Below the pieces are notes generated by a model, which did no database searches, was not told where the DNA came from, and saw only the letters and a program-made list of their open reading frames with translations. The translations under genes were made by a program, and so were the position numbers. Of a stretch of 64,000 bases of DNA, positions 48,061 through 59,517 are shown piece after piece (the first letter of the stretch is position 1; every line of letters starts with the position of its first letter). The DNA comes from Cryptomeria japonica (lineage: Eukaryota > Streptophyta > Pinopsida > Cupressales > Cupressaceae). The stretch spans positions 116,323,140 through 116,387,139 of the forward strand of contig NC_081410.1 in NCBI RefSeq assembly GCF_030272615.1, given 5' to 3'.

Positions 48061-48560
48061 GCAACAACTAGCATGGTATTAGTGTCAACATATGAGGATG
48101 ATGTGGCGGTAGGTGCAACTCCATTGTTGATGGTAGGGAAATGATGAGAAAATGGAGATGAAGCCTCAAGTGCGCGACAATACTCAAAGGGTTGAGCGTC
48201 GCCACAAATAGTGACTTCGCATCCTTGAAATGGAAATTTGAGGTATTGGTGATAGGTGGAAGGGATGACTTACATGGCATGGATCCACGAGTGACAGAGA
48301 AGTATGTTGAATGGGAGATCAAGATCAATGACATGGCACAATGCGCTTTGTGTTACTGGGTCCACCTGAATATGGAAATTGACCATTTCTACTAAGCTTC
48401 TCTTAGCATTGTCATAGGCCTCGATAGTAATGCATTGATTGTGCATGTTTGACATAGTGTACCTCACTTGAGTGACAATATTAATGTACAAAGATTGAGG
48501 GAAGAACCATTATCAATTAGGACTCATTTCACTTTGTGTAGCACTGCAATGTTCAATAAG
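48061..48560 (-). pseudogene. G3 aspartic protease
   Basis: Active-site DNGSSLNLCT near 48500-48530 (Asp kept), CITIEAYDNAKRSLVEMVNF, then VIDLDLPFNILLCHSWIHAM near 48270-48335, matching the LLLGRPWIH segment of G1 with Gly-Arg changed to Cys-His. Frame changes on both sides. Confidence 0.82.
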
Positions 48561-51519
48561 AAAATGTGATTGGGATCTGGGACCATAGCATCAGATTGTG
48601 TGAAACAGAGGAGGTAGGTGGAAGATAAATGGGCTACCATATCTTGAAACTAGGTGGTATCAATGTCACTGGGAACGCGAGCTTCTTGTAAAGTTCGTGT
48701 AAGGATCTCCTAATGAGTAGGTGAGGCTTTTAGGAGGTCAAGAATGGAGATCTATGTAGGGGTTTTTCCTTAGTGCTCGAGGATATTGTATTGCATGGAC
48801 ATTGATGTTGTAAGAGGAACATTAGATGCAGGAGATCCTTGGACTGACATGTGGGATCTTCTAGTGGTGATCGCACAATGGGTATCACCTCCTTTAACAC
48901 AAATCATGTTAACATGATCATCTACTTGATAAATCCACCCTATGGTAGGTCCATATTTGAATGGCACATTGTTGTAATTAATGTTATTGGTAGTGCAACC
49001 TTGATTTGTAGTAGACGTGCTTGCGTCCCCTTGATGCTTGGAAAGAGCATTTTTATACATTCGTAGATTGGCATTGGGTGATTTTATTATGGCAGTCAAC
49101 AACAATTTTTCCCTAATCAATGAGGTCTTGACTTAGGTGTTTTATCTTCATGCACTTATTTGTTTCATGACCCTTAACGCGATGATAGGCACAATATTTT
49201 CTTTCCTTATATCAATCAGGTTTAGGCTTAGATTTGTCAAAAGGTTGCATTTGAGGACATACAACCATGTCGTGTTGTTCCATACATTTAAAGATGACAT
49301 CTAATAGTTTAGCCATAGGCGTGAAATGGCGTCGAGGACTGTTGTTACTTGATTGACGTAGGGGAGCTTGAGATACCGTGATTGTGTTATTCCTATTGGG
49401 ATGTACATTTAATGTTGGCGCTAGTGGGGGAGGGACATGCATCGGTGGTGGAGGATTAACATATGCCTGTGGTAAGGGATTATTATACGTTTGTGTGGGT
49501 GGTAGCTTGGAAGCCACAATCATTTGCACTATTTTGGAATCAATGACCCCATCGCCAACTACATTCTTGTTCTTGTTCCAATAACTTGACCTATCATTGT
49601 TAGGCTTGTCAAAATAATCTTTATAGAGCTTGATGACTCCATCCATTAGAGCTTGTTCTACTGATGGTTCTTTAGACGTGATATCTTTGAATGTACTAAC
49701 ATAGTTCAATTGAATGTGATATCCCAGTTTAGAGGAAATCGATGATGAAAATAGTCACCAATTGGGTGTCGGGCATTATGCATGGGAGGCGACTAGCTAG
49801 GGCTGTCCATCGTTGGGTATAATCAAGAAGACTTTCACCACCTTTTTATTTAGCTTGACATAAGTCAAGCATGGAGATGTAATTCTCTATGTTATAGTGA
49901 TATTGAGCCACAAAATGTTCGCAAAGGTGGTGATGATACCAAATGGCAATTTGGAGAACCATTCTAATGAAGGACCGTTAATGCTCTTAGGAAACAACCC
50001 CAAAAGATAGTTGTCACACCATGATACCTATTGACAAGCCATGAATAATTCTTTGACATGATGCCATGAATAATTCCTTGACATGATGTCATGGATCTCC
50101 TTTTCCTTTGTATTTATTGAATCTTGGCATTTCAAAGTGTTTAGGAAAAGGCATAGTTGTGATAGATTTATCGAACGTGTATGGACAAAGTTATTCAAAT
50201 TTGAAGACCCATTCATAGCTATTCTTCTGTAATGACTTGAGGGTGGCTTTCATTTCCTCCCATTTAGTATTTGAATGGAAAAGTAGTGGGGGACGTAGTA
50301 GCCGATTGGTATCGTGGTACTTGATGTGACATTTATTGAGATTGATGATAGCCTTGTTGGTGTGGTGTATTTTGATAACTTGCCATGTTTTGATAAACCA
50401 AAATTTGATGTTGACCTATCAATTATTGTTAGTTTTGAGGTATTTGTGAATAGGTTGTTGCATTTTGTTGCGGAGCACCAAGTGGTTGTTAATATTGTAG
50501 ATTCTAGAATTGTTGAATCTATGGCACACTACCTTGTGGATAACTTCCCCTAATTGGGATATATGTCATATTGAGCATTTCCTATTGGGGGATTTTGGTT
50601 TATGCCACTTTGCACATGATGAACATTCAAGACTACATAGAATGTAGGCGACACTTGCAAATAATTAAATCACAATTGTGAAACAACTAGTTGGAAAGTT
50701 ACTTGAGGTTGGTATTGAGTCACACCAACAACTTGTGGCATCGATTGAACAAGCGGGGGTATAGATGATGATGATGATGGCATCGTGTAATTCATGCCCC
50801 TAGTCACAATTTGTGTGGTGGATGAGGAAGGATAGTCTGGCATCCTTGTGGTCCAAACTGGTGCTTGTGTAAAAGACACATTGATGGGTCAAGAGACCAG
50901 ATTGGTAAAAGGTGTGACTTACATCACACTGGATTTCATGGGTGTATGTGCTGCCAATGGTAGTGAGGTGGGGAGTTGTGTGGACTTTCATGTTAACTAG
51001 TGTATTATAAACACCACCCCCTATAGATGTAGGCCCTTGCCACTTAGCATAAAATGGTTGATAATGTCGCACGAGGGAATCCATAGGCACTTGCATACAT
51101 GATGTGGATATGTCATTTTGCGACAACGTTGGTGTGGGTAATTTGGTTTGCTGAGGTAATTCTTGCTTACTAGTGACTACAGGGACATCGGGTGAAGTGA
51201 TAGTCATGCCACTAGCGACCATGTTAGGAAAAATGAGGTCAAGAGGAGCTTCAATGATCTCGTCAATCATTTGGGTGTTATCATCGTTAGCTAAAAATTG
51301 GTCGACTGGATTGATTTGGGGGTCTGTGTCATCAGGTTGATTTACCATGGCGTCATCTGAAATGATTGGGTTCAACACCTCATACATAAGGGAGACATTT
51401 TCTTCCATGTTAGGATTGACACCAGACTCAGGGTTTTGTTGGGGGTTTGAAAACCCTAATCCCAACTGAGACGATTGCTCCATAGTTTGCCTAGATTTGG
51501 GCGGAGTAGTGATGGGCAT
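48561..51519 (-). pseudogene. gag: G3 gag polyprotein (broken)
   Basis: An open N-terminal frame at 50800-51519 starts MPITTPPKSRQTMEQSSQLG. It is rich in Pro, Gln, Ser and Asp, with no domain I recognise. The capsid region begins near 50200 (FLNTLKCQDSINTKEKEIHD, usual PRFNKYKGKGDPHDH) and continues to 49709. A Pro-rich linker (YVNPPPPMHVPPPLAP) is followed by a Cys/His segment CAYHRVKGHETNKC near 49150-49195. Between 48561 and 49100 the gag-protease linker is decayed. Frames change several times. Confidence 0.8.
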
Positions 51520-52339
51520 GAACCGAATGAATATAAGAAAGATGTTGTGAATGAAAGCAAAAAGAGACTATGTTATCCAAATGATCTAATCGAGTAGAAG
51601 AGATAAAGAAGACATAGACAAGGACCAAATGTTGTCTGATGAGGAACAATGCGACACTGGGATAGCTTAGGAGGATACACCAAAACAAAACCTAGTAAGG
51701 TAGCACACTATAGATCGAACCTCTAGCTCGAGGTGATAAGATCAAAAGGTGATGCATGATGAGAAACCTTGGGACACGATATAGTCCAAGGAGAGATACA
51801 AACTAACTTTATCAGAATCAAGACCAATAAAACCTAGATTGATGAACAAAAGATGGACAAGACCAAAGAGCAATGCGATGAGAAATTAACTCATAGATAA
51901 CGAATGACAACCTAATGACGCACGTATGCAAGACAGTATAAGATTGATCGCAGTATAAGACAACTAATTTGACAACTGGACCAAACAGACACAAGGAGAT
52001 GCCTAATTGCCACAAGAAAAGCGATGTTAGGGATGATGACCCTGATGCCGTTAGATGAAATAAATGTGATCTCATTGAAAATTAGGAGCATCTGGATGCA
52101 AATGGGGATACTATGACTCAACCTGACACACAAAGCAAAGGACCAAAGATATCAATCAAGAGTGAACTAATGAACCACATATACCGATTGCTAAAAACTT
52201 GAGAGATTTCTAACGTAATGTGGATAACATTTTGGCAACATAACGATGTCTAAAATTGAGATCACAAAAGGTAGACTTGAACAACTGAGAAATCAAGAAA
52301 CTTGTGAAATGATAGAAATTTGTTAGCCTAAGGAGACAA

Positions 52340-54250
52340 AAATGACAAACCCGCTAGAATATGTAGAAAATGCACTATAACAAGACTAGTCAACTTATGT
52401 TTCAACTAACTAAAAAGAATTGGCAGCATAACACTACTAAAGGCACGAACTCGCTAGAACAGACGTCAAACCTGCTATAATAGACATCAAACTCATTGGA
52501 CCTGACTGCAAACTCGCAATGGGATGAAACTAATGACTAAACAACACAAAGGACACAAACCCGCTAAAGGAAGACTCCAAAGCATAACAAAGATATACAA
52601 AATAAACCTGCTGAAACATCAAGCGATCCTGGTGGTTTGAGATGCAAACCTGCAGAAGTATATAATGATAGTGACTACGCTAAGTATGTCAAATATGGCT
52701 CACATGTGACAACATTCCCGCTAAGACAAGACATCAAACCTGCTAAAATGGACCATGAACCCACTATACACAGTCTGCTAAACCGCTAGACTGATGTTTC
52801 GACAAAAGACTTTGATGCCAAACACAAAAAGCAAGACAATATGACCATAAAAAAATGAAATCAGTCAAGTACTTCCCTAGGATAGCCAAAGACAATATGT
52901 GTTGAACCTTCTAGCCCATAATACCACATTCAACCAGATAGATAAAAGCCTGGCAACACTAGCTCCACCCTCGATACACACTTCCCAGGCATGCCAAGCT
53001 TCGAATTCTTGGGTAATCACTTCCTAGTGATTTTTCTATCTCAAATTAGGGGTACAAGAGGAGTATCTCTAGTATGCATGTATCACAACACCCGAGTCAA
53101 CACATACAAGGATTGGGGCTACTAAAAACAGTTTGGCTCCTAGTGGAGGAACTTCCGGGGTAAATCAAGTGGTTATACATGTGGTGTCTAGCTCATTTAA
53201 GAGATATCCTAGCCTATAGAACACATGTTTTTACGCATCTGTCACAAAAGCACCAAGGTATTTTGACTTTCGGCAAGACTGCAAAGGTATTTGCATGGCG
53301 ATACTCAGGGAAACCATCAGTATAACATAGAGACACTAGTTGATTTATAACTTTCACCAAAATCGTGAATATCTATATAGCGAACTGAAAGCAAGTATCG
53401 CTTGGGTCGTTCTCCCCTCAGCTGACCTTATGGGCTACTCGGGGGGATAAGCCCTCTTACTTAAAAAAATAAAATCAAGCATCGCTAACACTTTTCTCTT
53501 GCACCTACGACCACAAGAGCCAGAGGGAGATGATAGTGTGTGTTAGCAGTAGGACCACTCTACATATGCACAAACATTCCAGACATGAAAAACATGGGGT
53601 TCATTCTCTTTAATTCAATTGAAGTGTACCTAATTACCAAAAGACACAAGATACAATAATTGAAATGCAATAAAGGAAATGGAAAATTTGTTCCAATGAA
53701 ACCCCTTTTTCCTTAGCGGTCCTACAATAAACGATTAGTATTTAGAAAGTGTAGGGGTCTTCTTATCGCTCGATTGACTGCATAAATGTTAGAAAAGCCA
53801 TAAACAATGTACAAGTTAGAGGATTAGTCCAAAAATAACATTCTAGAAAATAATTGTAAATGATATTTAAGCGAACCAGCTAAAATACAGTTCAAACCTG
53901 CTATTCTAAAATAATCACCTGCAAAACCCACTACAATTGGATGCGAACCTGCTATTTTAAGCCACAAACCTGCTACTTAACACAAAAAACCCGCCATTTC
54001 CCATAAAAGCAGAATTGAAATTTTGAGAAAATAACGTATAAAAAGTTCACAAAAAAACCTAAAAACGATCCCACCACTATAGATTTTGTTCTTGCTAGTT
54101 TAAATTGTGAAACCGCTAACTGTGAAGGAAAAGCAAAAAGCATTTACAATTTTCTCGAGAACAAAAGCGAAAAATGTTACCTTCGTTTGGATGTGATAGT
54201 TCGTTCCTACTGGTTTAAGTAGCGAACCCACTGCTTCTCAAAATTGTGGG
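52340..54250 (-). repeat. CCCGCTA motif array in G3 leader
   Basis: More than fifteen scattered units near (plus strand) AAACCCGCTA, AAACCTGCTA or GAACTCGCTAGAA, in two clusters (52340-52800 and 53870-54240) on either side of the leader block. CpG-containing and TpG/CpA forms alternate, consistent with decay of one original unit. The sequence between units is not repeated. Confidence 0.7.
53395..53615 (-). promoter_or_regulatory. Conserved leader block, G3 copy
   Basis: The core at 53485-53507 reads CTAACACTTTTCTCTTGCAC on the plus strand, the same as E1. GATAGTGTGTGTTAG and GTAGGACCACTC follow in the same order and spacing as in E1 (4690-4780) and, inverted, G1. Confidence 0.6.
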
Positions 54251-54377
54251 AATGACGAAATAGACCTTTGCCATGACAGAAATCCGCCTATAGTTTTGCT
54301 TTTTTGCCTGTAAGTGCTTTAAATCTGTTGAAAAAATGCACTTAAACAACAAAAAATGTTAGAATGACCCATGAAGT

Positions 54378-54397
54378 GGGTCCCACCGAGCGTGCCA
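54378..54397 (-). other. G3 primer binding site
   Basis: Minus strand TGGCACGCTCGGTGGGACCC, five bases after the LTR. It differs from the G1/E1 site, so a different tRNA primes this family; I cannot name it with confidence. Confidence 0.75.
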
Positions 54398-54402
54398 GAA
54401 AA

Positions 54403-55296
54403 TGTGTGAGGCAAATATGCATGCTAAAAATAAATGATCGAAACAACAAGGGAATCAACCAAGCAAGACATAAAAATCAAACACCTCAAGATAGGGATTC
54501 TAAGAAGGAAATGAAGCACAAAAAGCTTAAACTAAATAAACACAAATCTCATTTACCAACTTCGATTTGATTATCCCATGTTTGGATGTGTGCTCATGAC
54601 ATCAACTGATGCTCGATTATGTTCCATGATGGTAGATGCAAATGGTAATGGGTGATTTGGTGAAATATGCGATGTGAGTAGCAATTCTAGTAGAGTAATG
54701 ATATTTTATCATGAAAGTGGATCTCTAAAATGAGGGGGATTATATAGGAGGTGCGAGGAATGAGAGGGGGTGTGAGGATGAGAGACTTGTCTTCAGGGAG
54801 GAAAAGTGTCAAGCCTTGTGGAAGAGATTCCACAAAGAGGACAAGTGGCTCAAGAAGGAATGACATGTGTCCTTTGGGACACATGTCTACTTTGTGGAGC
54901 AACCACCCCAAAATAAAGGGATATTTCCTAACAATTAGGAAAATTAGTTGGAATGTGCACACATGAGGGGAGGTTAGAAGGGACAGGATAGGGTTGGTTA
55001 GGAGGTTTGGAGGATGACTAGGATAGGGCTAGGTTAGATGGGGGGAGGGTTAAAGTTAGGAGCCATGCGCTCAAATAGAATACTTGAATTAATTTAATTA
55101 ATGAAATTAATTAATTCATGGACTTAGAAAAGGGGAATTGATTAATTAAATTAATTAATCAAAAGGGGGTGGAAAAGGGATATTAATGAATTAGATTATT
55201 TAATTTGGAGGAAATTAGAAAGGGGGATTAATTAATTAATTGGAAGAATAGGATTTAAATTTTATTAAATTAATTAGTCAATTTTAGGTGTCTACA
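54403..55296 (-). repeat. G3 5' LTR
   Basis: 894 bp, plus-strand ends TGTGTGAGG...GGTGTCTACA. TATATAAT at 54739-54746 on the minus strand is a candidate TATA box. Confidence 0.94.
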
Positions 55297-55301
55297 CTAT
55301 T

Positions 55302-56640
55302 ATTACCAAGTTTTATCTTGAGGTTGAGTTTGAGTAGATGGGTGCTAAGATAACTTTTTTGGATGAGGAGATCCAAATGTCATAATCAAAAGACTTTATG
55401 GTGAACGATATGGATGACATGGATTGCAAGTTGAAGAAATATCTCTAAGGGCTTAAATGATCCCTTGAGATGTGGTGTCAAATTTTTTATTCTTTTATTT
55501 TGAAGTTGGTATTTATTAGAGATAAATCAAATGACAATTTATTATAAGTAAATATTAATCATTTTATGATTATCATTCTTTATATTGACGATGTGTTGTT
55601 GATTAGTAATAGTGACAAGATTATTAGAGTTTAAAAATATTAACTCTTTTTATAGTTTGATATGAAGGATTTGTGGGTATTTGAGTTCATTTTAAGGATG
55701 CAAATCAAAAGAGATAGAGCTAATAAAACACTCTAGATCAATTAGACGAAGTATGTTAACTTTAATTTGTAATGGTTCAATATGCATGATTGCAAGCTAG
55801 TAAGTGTTCTCATTCTTATGAGAACAAATATTTAGTATAAAGTGTCCTTTGAAACTAGTTGAGGTAGATGATATTAGACAAGTTCCCTATGTGAGCTTGC
55901 AATTTGTAGCCTTATGCATGTTATGGTTTATAGTACACTAGACATTTCCAAACAAAGGGAGTCCGAAGAAGGTGTGTGTCCAATCTAGAAAAAAATATTG
56001 GACTATAATGAAGAGGGCTTTTATTTATCTTAGTGACACATCAAATTATTTTATTTTCTACCTAGGAGGACATTACTTGAGTAGAATTGTGAATTTTTGC
56101 AATCTAAATCAATGAATTTTGATTGAGTTGGTGATATGGATAGTAAATGATATACTAATGGATATATGCTTACCCTACTTAGTGGTACACTCAATTAATA
56201 AGCAAATAACATATTGCAATTTCTCTTTCAACTACAAACATAAAGTACATGACAACTACTCAAGCTTGGAAGAAACCAATATAGCTTTGAAGATTGTGTT
56301 CAAACTTTGGGCCCATTGAAGATATAACATTGATCTATTTTAACAACCAAAGTGCTATCAACTTGGGGAATAATTTTGCTTTTCATGCATGAGTGAAGCA
56401 TACTGATGCTTAGTATCACCTTGTTTTTAAAATGGTGGAGGATGAGGGTTATGATTGAGAATGTGTATAAGATAATGAATGTTGCAGATGCTTTTATGAG
56501 GGTAGTGAGCATATAAGAGTATAGTTGATCCATGATGGTTATAAGGATCAACCTCTAACATTTAGTAACTAGATGATCTCACAAGAGTGCACCCAATTTT
56601 TTGGGCTAAGTGGGAAGTTTACAATTAACATTTTTTAGTA
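55302..56640 (+). pseudogene. pol: copia-2 RT and RNase H, right part
   Basis: It continues the RT broken at 37982: MGAKITFLDEEIQMSQSKDF (near 55340-55400), the active site IILYIDDVLLISNSDK near 55570-55620 (YIDD intact), then FDMKDLWVFEFILRMQIKRD. The RNase H region includes a HTDAQYHL-like tail at about 56400. Many stops. No clear 3' LTR follows; a GCTAAGTGGGAAGTTTACA phrase at 56609 may be a worn polypurine tract. 56641-57156 is AT-rich and holds nothing I recognise. Confidence 0.8.
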
Positions 56641-57156
56641 TTTATCACTTTGTGTCAAGTCAAGAATTAAGAATGATTTAAATCAACAAGTTATGACATT
56701 CAAATTATTTTTATAATTTTGTCATTGTTTATATTTTTCCTATTATTTTATATTGAGTGACATTATTCCATAATGCACACTTCACTAAAATAAAAACTTT
56801 CCACACTTTCTAAAAATTAGATTATTAACTCCAATGTCTAGTGAACATATTTTTTTGGTAATTTGTAATCAAATATTATTTATTATAAATTTTCTAGTAC
56901 TAACAATTTTGTTAGACATAATTATTTTGTAACACATATCTCTTAGCATACAAATCAAAGTTAAAAATTTATTTTTCTTTGAAACAAGGACATCTATATG
57001 GAGTGCATTATAATTTTTTTTGAGATTTTTCTAACAATATTTGTTGTTTCTCCTAAGGTCTTCAATGTAGGTCATTATTTTTTCTTGATGGACCTTACAT
57101 AATATATAATATTTTTAAAATAAATATTTAAAGAAAAACATAATACATATTATTAA

Positions 57157-58352
57157 GGGTCAGTGCAAGAAGATGAGTCCACTTTTTGGCCAAAAAGTGG
57201 AAGTGTTTTCCCTGATTTTCAGATTTTGTCTCATTTGAGCTTAAATTTTGAAACACTTAGAGATTGAATCTTGGAAAAAGTCAGTAATATAAAGATAGCC
57301 CTCTGAGTGTACTTTCCAAATATATAATTTATTTTAATACCCACATAATAAAAAATAACTTTTTAAATGGAGTTCTGAAAACTATGTTTTAAAAATGTCT
57401 GTTTCAGGACCATACCATGCCTGTGTACGACCCACACTTTTTGACACAATTAAAATTATTTTCTCAAACCGTTTTGGGAAATGGTTTGTAACAAACTGAA
57501 GATTGATGAGCACATTTTTCTATATTTTTTTTTCTAATATTTTTTTTTAATTAATTTTTTAATGGCCGTGATTATCTTTTTAAAAATTTGACGTGTACAA
57601 CCCACATAATTTGATGTAAACTTAACATTTTTTGATTTTTTTTTTTTTTAAATACAAATTTTTTTTGTGTAGATTGATGACATATAATTTTTTTTCCAAA
57701 ATTCTTTAAAATAAAAAAGTTATTAAATTAACAAAATTAGTTAATATTTCAAATTTATGGACCCGATTTGGTATAAATTAAATGAAAAATAGTTAAAATA
57801 ATCAATTTTTAAATAAATTTACATATTTAGAATCTAGACAGTATAATCTGAAATGGGTTTTAATTTTGTATAAGAATTCTCTGATTAGAGGCGCATAAAC
57901 TATTTTTGAAGTTCATACTTATGCTTTCATTCATGGAGATTTGAATTTGCAGGTCCATGTCTCAGGTGTGGCCATCCCAGGCCTATCCCGAGCCTAATCC
58001 CGAGCCAAGTGGTGGGTTGTGGAATCAACTTCCACAAAATGGGCCCCCGTTTTCAAACAAGGGTGGCTTGTGGAAAAAAAAGAAAAAATGTCATTTAGAA
58101 ACGGGGGCCCGCTTTTAAACAAAACGGGGGCCCATTTTTAGAAATGGGCCCCCGTTTTTAAAAACGGGCCCCCATTTTGTTTAAAAGTGGGCCCCCATTT
58201 TAGAACAAAACGGGGGCCCATTTTTTTTGCTTCGAACCCCCGTTACCTTTCAGCTCGGGAGCCCGAAGCACAAACAGGCCCCCGTTTATAAGAGCGCATT
58301 TTCCAATACGCGGACTTCCGCGAATTTGTGACTCATTACCTTGCACTTGCCC
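57157..58352. mobile_element. Candidate non-autonomous TIR element (~1.2 kb)
   Basis: The left end GGGTCAGTGCAAGAAGATGA and the right end, read inverted, GGGCAAGTGCAAGGTAATGA agree at 18 of 23 bases. TAA lies at 57154-57156 and at 58354-58356, compatible with a 3-bp TAA target duplication of PIF/Harbinger type if one end base has shifted. No transposase frame is present. Inside are a 24-bp perfect palindrome at 57178-57201 and the G/C quasi-palindrome at 58103-58196. The superfamily is a guess. Confidence 0.5.
58103..58196. repeat. GGGGGCCC quasi-palindrome
   Basis: Arms 58103-58140 and 58159-58196 are inverted repeats of 38 bp with three mismatches around an 18-bp loop. The unit ACGGGGGCCC or its complement occurs five times here and again at 58040 and 58209. 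The surrounding DNA is strongly AT-rich. Confidence 0.85.
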
Positions 58353-58654
58353 ATAATTTTTGAAAAGCCAATACTAAGGGTTACAACTTACATTATAATG
58401 AAATTTTAAAATGATTTCATTTGACCCCTAAAATGTGAATCATATTAGTTTTTTGTCAATATTTAGATAGGTGTTTAGGAGACTCTATTGAGGGTTTAAT
58501 TAAACTTGAGTGGGTTCTATCTCAAGGGATTTGATTGGTGGGAGTTACATCCAACTCCATTTAATCAAACCCCTTAAATGGAACTCCTCTAGGCTTAATT
58601 CATTATATTTTTCTAAATATATATGATTTTAGGAATAGTTCAAGATGAATCACA

Positions 58655-58750
58655 AGTGGGACACTTTATATCTTCTATGATTCTTGAAATGTATACAAGT
58701 GGGACACATTATATCATTTATGATTCTTGCAATGTATACAAGTGGGAGAT
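58655..58750 (+). repeat. 43-bp tandem repeat ending in a polypurine-like tract
   Basis: Units begin AGTGGGACAC at 58655 and 58698, and a third start AGTGGGAGAT at 58741 leads directly to TGTTAGGACT. AAGTGGGAGATTG followed by TGTTAG is the usual junction of a Ty1/copia polypurine tract and 3' LTR. Confidence 0.7.
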
Positions 58751-58880
58751 TGTTAGGACTACAGGAATAGATGTTGCACACCTTGTAAGTCCTAAGTCTA
58801 GTTACATTTATTTGATATTTTATAATACTAAAAATAGTGTCCCACTTGGGTGTAATATTGAGATTCTATAGCTGGCACTC
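58751..58880 (+). repeat. Possible start of a copia LTR
   Basis: TGTTAGGACTACAGGAATAG after the polypurine-like repeat. I cannot find its other end or a partner copy, so the extent given is arbitrary. No pol is seen just upstream (58353-58650 holds nothing recognisable). Confidence 0.3.
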
Positions 58881-59323
58881 TTTTCCATATGATATTGGTT
58901 TCATAAAAAATGTAAGAAGTCATTGAATATGGGGCCACTAGTGGACTATGACTCACTAACATCTTTGATTGACTGTTTATAGTGTGTATGAGGTAATTAT
59001 TAAACCTACATGGAGCACTTGGAAGTTACTTTAACCCCATTTGGTATTAGAAGCCAAATTAGCCAATCAAGAATCACATTACATTTTGTGGAGAAGCTAC
59101 ACTTGGAGGTGAGGGAAATGGGTTGAATCTGGACCATATTGACTAGTCCTTGGTTCATGTCTTTGAGCCAATAATTTTGGAAAACCATTTATAGTTTCCT
59201 AGGTCTACCTGGCCTATACATAGGGCTTGGGATGTAGATTGTATGTCGTGTATTATTTAGGGTTATTCTACCAAAATTCTTGCATGTTTATAGTGTGGGT
59301 CTCTTAAATTACATTATAACTTT

Positions 59324-59517
59324 GTTGTTGCTACTAATATATTTTAACACGTACTCTAGAGTCTAGTTTTTTTTCTCTTTGTAGAGTTTTTCCAAGGTAT
59401 AGTAGTGTCACTTCATGTTGTTGCTACTAAGATATTTGAATACATGCTCTAGAGTCTAGTTTTTTTGTTTTTTTCTCTCTGTACAGTCTTTCCAAGGTAT
59501 ATTATTGTCACTTCATG
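59324..59517. repeat. ~95-bp tandem duplication
   Basis: Two diverged copies, each starting TTGTTGCTACTAA and containing CTCTAGAGTCTAGTTTTTTT and TCCAAGGTAT, the second from 59418. Confidence 0.85.

Larger units (their letters stand above)
51520..54377 (-). other. G3 leader, non-coding
   Basis: 2.9 kb between primer site and gag. It contains the CCCGCTA motif array and the conserved leader block given separately. I see no pre-gag frame like that of G1; the short frames at 51491-52133 are unlike it. Confidence 0.6.
37988..55296 (-). mobile_element. Tat-type Ty3/gypsy retrotransposon G3
   Basis: 17.3 kb, with LTRs of 823 bp (37988-38810) and 894 bp (54403-55296) and target duplication CTATT at 37983-37987 and 55297-55301. 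Minus-strand order: 5' LTR, primer site, 2.9 kb leader, gag, protease, linker, RT, two RNase H domains, integrase, long 3' region with an antisense gene, polypurine tract, 3' LTR. It is a different family from G1/E1 (different LTR and primer site) but shares the dual RNase H, leader block and polypurine core. All coding parts are broken. Confidence 0.95.

Noticed and set aside
58623-58871. 82-codon plus-strand open frame across the 43-bp repeat
   Set aside because: Generated by the tandem repeat and the start of a probable LTR; no similarity to a protein family.
59324-59517. Tandem duplication considered as a short LTR pair
   Set aside because: Copies are directly adjacent, with no internal region and no TG...CA ends.
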